DNA from: Phlebotomus papatasi
Lineage: Eukaryota; Arthropoda; Insecta; Diptera; Psychodidae
Direction of reading: 5' to 3'
Assembly (NCBI RefSeq): GCF_024763615.1
Contig: NC_077223.1
Coordinates: 58,156,627 to 58,220,626 of the forward strand
DNA: 64,000 nucleotides
The notes below the pieces were generated by a model. The model searched no databases. It had not been told where the DNA came from and saw only the letters and a list, made by a program, of their open reading frames with translations. How positions within the stretch are numbered: position 1 is the first letter of the stretch; each line of letters begins with the position of its first letter. Both the position numbers and the translations under genes were made by a program. This document shows, piece by piece, positions 12,801 to 24,800 of the stretch.

Positions 12801-15800
12801 AATAGTAAAGTTAGTAAAAACTAATATCAACTTACAAACTCAAAAATCTTTAGTCACATTTTTCAAAAATACACCAGAATAATTTATATATTTAAGTATA
12901 TTTCATAAAAAGTTTTGTTTATTGAGAATAGTTTCTGTACATACTATTTCAATAATTCATGAGAAATTTTTCTACCAAGAGATCCAACAATTAAAGTTTA
13001 AAAAACTTGATGCTATGACATAAGTCGATGTCGTAGTCGTATAAACTTTAAAAATTAATACAACTATTTTTATAATTGTGTTAACCTTGTTTATCTGAGA
13101 ATTTTTTTCTGAATATATTATTATAGAATTTTCTTCAGGTAATTTTAAATGAAAAAAAAATACTGAATATTTTCTGTTGAGACTTTTATCAATACACTAC
13201 CCACACAGTTTTATGTATAAAGACAGAAATAACATATGAACACAAAAATAGATGGCAAAGCGTCCCAACTTTGAAGAATGCTCGAACACAAGAAGTAGAG
13301 CTATCTGTGAATTATCGATTTCAATCTTTAAACTAACTCACTTCATATCATCTGGTAGGCATCTGTAATTGCAAAATAAAAAACTTTTTGTCTCGTTGAA
13401 GTTTGAATTACACTTATTTTTTTATCTTCTAAAATAGTTTCGTTTCATTTACCTATAAATTAATAAAGTTCTTCAAAGATCCAATTTATGGAAGAATTCC
13501 TAGATCTTTCCAACTAGCACAAGCATGATACTATTCGGTTATAGCGTTTACTATTCTCTAAAGCCATTTTAACCTATAACCTTGAAAAATCGTTATTAAT
13601 TAGTAATGATTCTACAGTAATTTCTTATATAATCGAATATCCCCCTAGGCAATCCGTAAAATACATCCAAAATTGAAAAAAAAATCGTACGACGCGTTTT
13701 CGAGCAAACCGATAAAACGTGGTTTTGGTGGAAAAGGGGAAAGGTTGGTTGGGGGAGAATTAGGGGCATGTTAATGGTCCCTGAATCAACTTCTAGGAGG
13801 TCCCACGAAGGTCCCAAGTCTCTATCTCTCACCATTTAGCACCTAATTTAGTTTAAAACTAAAACGTAAAAAGTAAGAAATTTTTAAGACATTCATTCCT
13901 CAACTTACCATCAGGACTGAACCCCAATTTTAGCAGTGAACATTAACAATGGTTCTTTACAAGAGATATTTGTAGTATACAAAACTTCTACCAGTAAACT
14001 GTCCCTGAATCTCAATTTTTCATAAAATCTATGACTTTTTTCGAAACAAACATTTTTCACGATTTTTTTCGAAACGGAGGGAGTACTGAAATTTTTTTGC
14101 GAAGTCGCTTTATAAACATCGAAAATGCAGTCTGGTCAAGACATTTTTGATTATAGCTCAGGTTAGAGAATAGAACATATAGAAGGAGAAGTGTGACCCA
14201 CCGTTGGAAAGGTCTCGATCTCAGCTGCAATATAACTAAAATGTAAAGAAAAATCATCGTCTAGTTTTTGAAATATGCGAAACTAAATTTTCGAAAATCG
14301 TTTTTTTTTTTTTTGATTAATCAGGCTTTAGATTTTTTGTTAAATGCTGATATTTGGAACTGGAGATATGGCCATTTGAAAATGACATTTTTGTTCACTA
14401 AATAGCACGGATCAGGTAGGGTAGGGGGCTTAAATTTTTTTTAATCGAAAGCTCTTAGGCCTAGTTTTAGCATACTAAAATTTGAAATCGATCGTTGCTA
14501 TAGAGGCTAAGTTATTGAGAAAAAATTGAGGGAGTTCCATAATAGAAAAACGAGAGGTAGGGGATGGGTCTGACGCGTCTGACATCACCAACTTCTAGCC
14601 ACTTATCAACATTTAACCTTTACCGAAAACCGCTTGTCAATATCTCTTTCCGTTCTCTCTCCAGAAGCGTTTGTATTCGTGACGGGACGGATGGAACGTA
14701 TCACAACGTGTAAATCCAAAATTTGGGCCCGATCTGACGAGGTCGGATTTCACATAGGACCGCAAAAGCCGAGATTGTAAAGAATCTCAGCTAGCAAACG
14801 TCTGGGTATATATATTTTTTTTATTGGGGGTTACCGAAAATCGGAAGTTGATATCTTTTACCGTTTAAAAGCTCTAGTGCAGTGACAAGTTGGAAAAATA
14901 GCGGATTGTATAACTGCTCTCTCTTGGAGTTCGAGTAGTAAAATTATTTGAATGACACAAATAGTATAAAGTATATATAATAACAAAGAATATAGACGCA
15001 TATCCAGTTTGTACAATTTTCAAAAAGCGCAAGTCTTCAAGTAACTTTTGGGAATCCAATATTGATATAATATAATAGTTTAAATTTATATAAAAACAAT
15101 ATTTCTTTTAAACTCAAAAAAATCTAGTTGTGTTTTAAGAAGTTTATATAAAATGTGCACAGCTTCTATTTTCATATGCTGCTCAACTATGCAGAAGTTG
15201 TTCTCTTTCAATAAACTGTTTAAAATTCTTCCTAGCACCATTTTGCAATATGCACAATTTTCAATATTCTGGCTGAAAATCTCCTAAACCATTGAGAGAA
15301 CGTGAAAATTTCCATAGAAAATTTTCTCCATGGCCCCATAAGACTTTTTCCGGCTAAACCATTAAGAGCATATGCGAGAACTAAGAGCTGTATAAATATG
15401 TTGTCGATAGAGAAAAATGTCCAGAATGCCAATAAGCCATCCTATTCTTATCCTAGCCAGAGATTCAGAGGACGAAGATTTGGAGGAATACAGTGTGTCT
15501 GTGTCAGCAATAATGCAGAGAAGAGCGAGTACACGTGGGGCCAGAAAAAGGGGCTACAAGAGTCCCAGAAGGACGTCCAGCCCAATGGGAAATGCCATGA
15601 ATTTTCCAGGTGGACTAGACCGAAGGCGTTCAAGTGTTTACACAACGAGTTCAGGAGAGTAAGTATATTGGCCTCAGATGGAAATTTTACTAAAAATTTG
15701 TTACAAAATAAAACCTCATTGCTTTTTAACTTTAAGCACTGCCATATCCCTGGAGGATGGAAATCAAGAATCTACCCAGGAGCAAATTTTGGAAAACATT

Positions 15801-18800
15801 CGTTTGCACAAGGAAGTTATTCAGTCGGTGAAACTTCAAGCATGGAGTATCCGGAGGAAGCTCAGACTTGTACATCAGGCCAAATCTTACGTGGCTCAGC
15901 ATGAGGGAGCTCTCCAGGAACGCTTTGCCATGTCCAGGAGCACTAGGGATCTCTTTGCACGCTTTAAACTTCTCATCGCTGCAGTAAGTTACAGAAAATG
16001 AGATATTTAATTTTTTTCTCAATCTTTTCTATATTAACTGACTTTTTTTTTAAAGAAATGGCAACATGGACGACGTGAGCTGGCAAACATTTCGGCTCTA
16101 CTGATTCCTTGGGAACGCCGAATAAAAGAGATTGAATCCCATTTTGGCTCTGTGGTCGCCTCATACTTCACTTTCCTGCGTTGGCTCTTCTGGGTGAATA
16201 TTGTGATTGCAGTTGTACTTACAATTTTTGTTGTGGTGCCAGAGGTTTGTGTGACAATGCAGTAGTTTTCAATCAAACTATAAATCCATCTCATGCTTCC
16301 TTTTAAGATTGTTGCTACAGACTTCATGGGTGTCAATGATGACCGGAAGCAAATGCTGCCGGAAGAAAAGGCAACAGCTGCCAATTTCTTGACCATTTGG
16401 GATTTTGAGGGATTTCTCAAGTATTCACCTCTCTTCTATGGGTAAGACAAATTCACAGATTAAGTACTCTCTTGCCATCCACTTCGTTTCCTCGCTGGAA
16501 AGCTTTTGAGATGAAGCATTTCTCAAGTTGTTAAAACACTTCCACTACCCCTCTTAGTAATTTAGTGTTCAGCAAATTGATTTCAACTCAATGACAATTC
16601 AATTAAAATGAAAAGACTATGAGAATCTCTTTTCCAAATCGTTTAACATATTAAATTTGCACAAAAAATCACTCTTTTCAGAAAAATGAAATTTAATGTT
16701 TTTGCTTTGAATAAAGAAGTGGTTGAATGAGAAAGTTTCCTATACAAAGAGCATGTTGCAACTTGAATAAAAGCTTTCAAGTGGAAAATTGAATTGATTT
16801 TAGAAGAGAAAATAAGAAATGCAATTTGGAAAATTTCCATCTTTGCAATTTAATGCTAAAGAGAGAGATATTGAAAATCTAAATGTTGTTCAGTCAGATT
16901 ATTGGCTAACTATCTATTCCATTTTCTACAATTGATAAAATGTTAGTTATTCAATTCATTTGTTAATATGAACATTCATTTCAAAATAAAAGCTTGTATT
17001 GTTTTTCAACGATTTTAGTTTAAAAAAATATATATTAGGGGAAAGTATTAAGGCTCATTTCCATTTAAAAACAGCTCCATTTAAACAAGTCCAATTTCAA
17101 AGCTGCCCAACGGGATAAAAACATTTTTGAATGATAGTTCATTACGAAAATTCCAATTATTAAAAAAAAAAAACAGTCCAAAAATTTAAAGAAAAACGTC
17201 TTTGGATAGTAAACTAGCAAATTAAATTAAAAAATAGATTGAACGTCCCTGCTTTGCTTAAACTCACACGAGATAGAGCTATCTATGAATTATCTTTTCG
17301 CATGTTTATTGGATTATACCAATTTATTACCTATTATAATTCATTAACAAATCGAAAAACCATTCTAAACTAGAAAATTCTTGTCATTGTTAAAATGCCT
17401 ACGCGTAAATAAAAAGGGTTATTCGAGAAAAATAAATCAGTTAGGATTAGGGAAGACTGGGGCAAAATTTGTCAAAACGAAAATTTCAATATTCACTATT
17501 TTCTAAAATAAAAGAGACTGAGGCTTGAAAAGTTTCAAGAGATTCGAGGAAGGATTATGTAAAATAAAAAATATGAAATTTTGAGCTCTATTTTTGGAAT
17601 ATTTGGCTTACAGAAAATATCAATACTGATTAGCTCAATGTAAGCACATTTCTCGTCAAGATAGAGAAAAATTATCTTCGACAAAGTTGTAGAGGAATAA
17701 ATTTCCTATAAAAATATGTCTATTTGATATTTTTAACGTTTGCGAGAATAAAACGTCACAAATTCTCCGAAGTCTGACAAAATTTGCCCCAGCAATTTTG
17801 AGAATCTCCACAAAATCGATTTTTAGAAAATGATTCGAAAATCACATTTCTTTCGAGATAGAGGAAAATAGTCTTCTGCAATGTTGTAGAGCAGTAAATT
17901 TCCTATAAGGATATGCTCATTATTACACGTTAAGTTTTCTCAGAGCTCGTGAAAGAATTAAATATGCGTTTTGACAAGTTTTGCCCCAGTCTCCCCTACT
18001 TGAGCAATTCATTAATGATTGAGAATGATTTTGCCGGATAAGTTATATCAATATTTTTCCAAAAAATCCAAATTTAAGCAAATCAGTTGAAATATTTTGC
18101 GCACCAAAAATATAATGTAATAAAATGTAATTCACAATGGAGAATTTTCCGGTCATATGTAGGTTTGGCCGCAATTTTCATCTGGACTACCTCAAAAACA
18201 TATCCGAAAATTATTGAAAAAGTTTTGGTTAATTTCGAGAAAAACCTGATGAGGTGAAAAAGGAAAAAAACGTATCATGATAACATTCTCTTTAATGGGG
18301 GTCACCTAAGACCAGAAGTTGATATCTCTTAACGTTTTAGCTATATATGGTGATACTGCTTATTCATTAAATTCAAAATATTTCAGGAAAGATTAAAGCG
18401 TGTGTAGTTCTTTATTCAATTACAAAATGCTTTACTTGGAGCATTGTATGAATAAATGTTAATAATTTTTTGAACTTCTTAATATTTTCCCTGTGCCAAC
18501 TTACCAAATTTAATTTCTGCTGCTCACTTTTATCAAAATATATGCCCGATATTGCTACAGCCATAATAAATACAAAGTAAATTCAGAGAATACAACAAAG
18601 TAAGAAAGAAAGAATTAAATCAATTAAATAAATTACAAAATGAAAATTTTTTCGTAATATAGAAATGTATGAGTATTTTGAGTGTTTTCTGAACATATCT
18701 TCTGAAAATACTTGTGGTCCATCACGTCAAGATTCTGAGATATCTTTGGCGTCTACACACTAGTAGAAATTTTTTTTAAAAATGCTTTTTAAAAATTTTT

Positions 18801-21800
18801 TATGCCTACAAGGATAGGGGAAATTTTCTTTAAGAAGGCATTTTTAAAAAAAAAATTCTACTAATGTGCAGACGCCTAATGTGTAAGGGTGAAAATTCTT
18901 AAGAAATTTCTAGAATTATTTGACTAAACTGTGTAATCTCAATAACGTTATAGATACATTATAGTTTGTGTTGAACAGCGATTTGTAAAGGAAGACTCAA
19001 AGAATATTTGCATATAGATGTAACCATATCCCTATCTCTTCATTTTATCTGCACTTGTCTTGATTTTCCTGTTTAACCCATTCCTTACCATGGTATTATA
19101 CATCATACGCAAATTGAGTGATTTTAGATGATTTATTCCTGGGCAACTGATACTTGAATCGCTGTCAGGAATAGATTTTTAGTAACTTTAGTTCTTCAAT
19201 TACTTGGGAAAAATAGTCCGACAGAGATGAAAATACTTTTTGTTATTGTTTTCTTGCTTCGCGGAAGGTCATGCAAAATTTTTGCTCAAAATGGCGGACA
19301 GAAAATTCGACATCCCGTCGAATTTATTAAAATTGGCCTCTTTCCTCTTTCCTGATTTGAATTCTGATTGCCAATTTGTTTTCTTGGATAGTTGCTCTAT
19401 CTAAACTAAAGCAATAGATGCTCTCAATTCTTCCGGTGTTCGTCAGAAGGGTATTCCTTTTTTCAAATTAAAAGAATCTGTTTTTTCTCCAAACAAAAAA
19501 AAAACAGATTCTTTTCATTTGAAAAAAGGAATACCCTTCTGACGAACACCGGAAGAATTGAGAGCATAAAGTTCCCCGTCAGACTCCAAAAGAAATAAAG
19601 CAATAGAGTTTGTAATGAATTAATGCACAGAATTTAAATTCAGTGACCGTTAAGACGTGTGTTTGAGGGCAAATCCCCGCGCCCCCATAATAGATAAAAA
19701 AAATTTCTTTTCAAAAAATTCATCTATTTATCTGTAGGAAACTAATCCCAAAATATGAACATTCTATCTCAAGTATTTCTGGTACATTGACTGAATGGAT
19801 TAATCCATGAATATTTTTAAAATTAATAAAAAAAAACTCCATAGACGTTTTGCTCCTTGCACGAACATATTCATAAAAAATACTATAGGCTCTTGGAAGC
19901 GTTATATAGCAAAAGTTCTGCTATATGGTTTACCAATAAAAATTCACACAATAATGCAAGAACTTTCATTCTAAAAGAGAAGTGTAGAAATTTTCATTCA
20001 TGTCGAACTCATATTTTTTTAAATTTAAATTTACATTTGTAATTATAATTTTTAATTAAACGCTACATGCAATATAAGTGAAATATAGAATCACTAATAA
20101 TTTCAAATATCGAATAGTGAGCCTTAGCCTTGACAATAATTTTCAATTTTCCTAGAATTTCAGCAAATCACAAAAAAAAACTTTGTATCAGTATCTTGCA
20201 GAAATCCTGCTCAATTTATTAATTTTCCACTCTGACATTGTAGCAAATTCGCCTCTCAAGTTTCTGAGTGAGACAAATGATGCCAAAAAAGGAGTGTATG
20301 CAGGAAAATTGCCTTTCATGTGAATTTTCATATTTCACCACCAACTCTGCCTCTTCATTTTTTTTCCATCGCAGGTATTACTCAGATGTTTCCGGAACAC
20401 TTTGGGGCTATAAATTACCTCTGGCGTATTTTCTAACGGGCCTCGTTGTCTACATCTACAGTTTTGTGGCCACATTGAGAAAGTAAGTGAAGCTCATCTT
20501 GAACTTTCTTTAAGCATCTCTCGCCTCCAGCATTTAATACTCCTACTCCCTGTGATATTTTATGGAAATTTATGATTTGATAGCCCCAAACATAATAACA
20601 TGTCTATTAATTCTTGGTGGATAGAATGGCGGAAAATTCTCGCATGTCGAAATTATCTTCCAAAGATGATGAATGCGTCTTCTCCTGGAAATTATTTACT
20701 GGATGGGACTTTATGATTGGTAAGTGTTTTCTGTGTTATCATAGGAGATATGCCATTTAATATACACAAACATTCATACTTCCTATTTTGGTATTTTCAC
20801 CCAGGCCATGCAGAAACAGCTCACAATAGGGTAGCTTCTGTCGTGTTGGTAAGTATAGGGATTTCCATGGTAATTTTGCTCTAGTATATCTGGAAAAAAA
20901 GCAAATATCAGGGAGAAAAACTAGTATCAAAATTATTTGATATGGCATTATCAGTGAGTGTAAAATCCGATTATGGGTGTTTGACGAAGGGATGTTTCAC
21001 AACTGTGGAAAAATTCCCTGTTATTTGCAGAGTTTCGTTCAACCGTGAAAATTCTTCGACAAATCCCCACAGTCATCCTGCAATTTTCACAAAACGTCAA
21101 CTTTCTTAAAATATCTAGGAAAATTCTTTTTTTCCGGCAAAAGTCGACAGTCAGACAACAGAACTAATATTTAAGCAGTTAAAAGCTTTAAATATTGTAT
21201 CAAATTGTTTTCAGGAAGTGTAAATACTTCTTTAAAAAAAGCACTACTCATGTATAAACAATGTGAATGACAGAGCTTTTTTTGCAGGGCTTCAAAGAGG
21301 CTCTCTTGGAGGAAGCTGAGAAGAAGAAGGATAAACGAAACTGGAAGGTTATTGGCCTGAGAATTGTGGTGAATCTCTTGGTGGCAGGACTTCTGGTTGT
21401 CTCAGCATATGCCGTAGTAATGGTCGTAAATCGTTCAACTGAACCAGAGGCCAATGATACATGGTGGAGACGCAATGAGATTACGATTGTAATGTCTCTC
21501 ATTTCCTTCTTCTTCCCCATGATCTTTGAGGGTTTGGGTTTTATGGAGAGCTACCATCCACGTCAACAATTGCGTCTTCAGCTGGCCCGGATCATGCTGC
21601 TCAATCTTCTAAATTTATACTCACTTATCTTTGCATTGTTTGATAAGATAAGCGATATGAATACAGAGTTGTTAGAGATAAAGGTAAGATGAAAAATTTA
21701 GAATATATACCACATAGGGGTAGTTTTTTCTTGTACATTTAACACTTATTCACTACTGTTTTGTATTTTTTGGAAACCATTTTCGATGTCCTTTAGGCCT

Positions 21801-24800
21801 AATTCGGGACATCATTTACTGTAGGGAAGACTGGGGAAAAAATTGTCAAAACGAAAATTTCAATATTCACTATTTTCTAAAATAACAGAGACTGAGGCTT
21901 GAAATTTTTATTATACATAGATAGCCTTCATGAACCTTCTTAAACTTACAAAGTTTCAAGAGATTCGAGGAAGGATTATGTAAAATATAAAATAATGAAA
22001 TTTTGAGCCCTAATTTTGGAATATTTGGCTTACAGAAAATATCAATACTGATTAGCTCAATTTAAGCACATTTCTCGTAAAGATAGAGAAAAATTATCTT
22101 CGACAAAGTTGTAGAGGAATAAATTTCCTATAAAAATATATTTATTTGATATTTTTAACGTTTGCGAGAGTAAAATGTCATAAATTATTCGAAGACTGAC
22201 AAAATTTGCCCCAGCAATTTTGAAAATCTCCACAAAATCGACTTTTAGAAAATGATTCGAAAATCACATTTCTTTCGAGATAGAGGAAAATAGTTTTCTG
22301 CAATGTTGTAGAGCAGTAAATTTTCTATAAGACTACGCTCATTATAAAACGTTTAAGTTTTCTTAGAGCTCGCGAAAGAATTAAATATGCGTTTAAACAA
22401 GTTTTGCCCCAGTCTCCCGTATCTCAAAACATTTAATTAATTTTTCCCTTAATCTCAAGGGGTTACGTGTGTCAAAAAGATTGAAAAACACCATATTTTC
22501 TCATTCTTGTTTTTTTCAAAATAATAAATTTTTATTTTTATTTAAGTTCCTAAACATGTAAAAGTGCAACCTTTAAACAATATTTTCTGAAATTTTGATT
22601 TAAAAATTTTAAAAGTTCAGTCTTTTGGGGGGACCTAATTTTCAAAGACTTTTGAAAAAAAAACGTACTTCTCGGTGCGCACAAGATTTCTCAGAGTATA
22701 TTCAACTGATATCAAAAACTAAATACTTCCTGTTAGCTGACGAGTTAAATTCGTTAAAAATACATTTTTTAAATGAAATTTGGATTTTTGGCTCAATTCT
22801 TACATCGTGTTATCTTGTAAAATAAATTGTGATCAACGGAAAATAAATAACTTCCCTTCAAAAGGAAGTTTAACTCATCAACTAACAAGAAATATTTAGT
22901 TTTCTCATGTCAGATGAATAAGTATACTCTGAGAAATCTTGTCCACCGAAAATTATGTTATCTTTTCAAAAACCGTTTACAAAAATCAGGTCCCAACGGC
23001 TGAATTTTTAAAATTTTGAAATAAAATTTTCAGAAAATACAGTTAATATATTGTACTTTTATGTGCTTAACAGCTCGAATTGATTTCTTTATTAATATTG
23101 AAAAAATATCAAGGAAATATGCTGTTTTTTAGTCTGCATGACCAACGTAACCCCTTAAGTTAGAGTAAAAATATAAAATTTTTTACAAATCTTGTCAAAT
23201 ACACCTCAGTCTTCATTTGAAAACTATCGTATTTATACAGTTTTTATTTTTTTTAATCCTTTCCTTTTACTATGTCGATAGGGTCTCCGGTTGTCCAAAT
23301 ACAATTTTTACTATTACGTCCGGCCATACATTTGATAAATTTAATTTCTATTCTATTTAAAACGCTGCTTCTTGTAGAGAAGTAAAAGCATTATATAGTG
23401 AAATATTTTTTTTTATCACGACCTATTCAAAAGAAAACATAACTTTAGATGGACGTAATGGTATGGCCTAAAGTTTACACAGTGACAGTAACATATCCAG
23501 AGCGGGTCATAACATAGATAAGAAATTTTCTTTGAATATAAAATTCTTAATTACATTCATGTAGGAAAAAAAGAAAAAAAGTTTTATAAAAGTTTTTTTT
23601 GTATATGTAGGTAGGTATTGATGCATTAAAATTATCTATTTTAAATAAACAAATAAATAAAGGACCGTCAAAATCATGTTTTTGCATTGATCGAAAATTC
23701 GTTGTGCTATTTTAATTGGATATGTTTTAGACGGTGGCAACCAAAATCCCGAAAAGCAAAATCCCGAAAAGGCCAAAATACAGAAAAGGCCAAAATACCG
23801 AAAGCCAAAATCCCGAATGTTCAAAATTCTGAAAGGGATGAAATTATATGGGGGAAAATGTTTAGAATAATTTTCCAAGACACAGAAGATTTCCCTTTGC
23901 CTCCAGAAAGCGCGGGTACAATCGTGGGAGTAGCTATTGCACTTTTAAGAATTCGGGATTTTGGCTTTCGGGATTTTGGCCCATTCGGAATTTTAGCTTT
24001 CGGGATTTTGGCCCATTCGGAATTTTAGCTTTCGGGATTTTGACTTCCGAGATTTTGACCGGGACCGGTTTTAGAGGTTACTTAGGTGAACATAACGTCT
24101 ACAAACGAAAATACTGTTGAACCATTCCCAATAACGGGTTTTCAATCAGTATTCAGTCATATTTGGTGTTGTAGGAAAAATCTTGAATTTTTTTTACTGA
24201 TCTGAACTGAACCGGTTCCAGTCAATTATAACTGAAAATGAACCGGCTAAGAATAATCGGTAAATATTTATATTGTACAGTTGTATTAATCTTGAAGCAT
24301 TTTGAACGAACTTTTAAGTGAGTTACAAATCAATTGAAATGGGTTTTGAATCGAGAAACAGTAGGATCTAAGGAAAACCTACTGACATCTTAAGAATTCG
24401 TCTCATGATCTATTGGCATTCTTTCTGTGCCATATGAGATACTAAAATTGAACACCTATTCCTTATAGGAAAATGTATTTTAATAAAAATTAATCTACCT
24501 AAAATTAATGTAAATTAAGGTAAATTTAATTAACATTAAATAAATTTCATTTTTTTTTTCAAAATTGCCAACAAGTGTTGCTTGACGAAGAAGTTTTCCT
24601 TCGACCCTTATACGAAAGTGCTATTGAAGTATGGCGTCTAAGTCGCAGGTTTGAGCATTCCGCAAAGTATCGGACACTATGTCCCCCTTTCCGTAATTAA
24701 TTTTGAAAAATAGTTAGAGCGTTAGAGCACGTCTTTTTAAAACCAAAACAAATTCACTCGTTCAAACTTTTTTAAACTTATTCAAATATAAATTTAATTA

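Noticed and set aside
15417..15456. Met at 15417 as Tmc start
   Set aside because: A strong acceptor ends at 15456 and two phase-compatible upstream exons exist. The residues before it are hydrophobic and unlike the rest of the tail.
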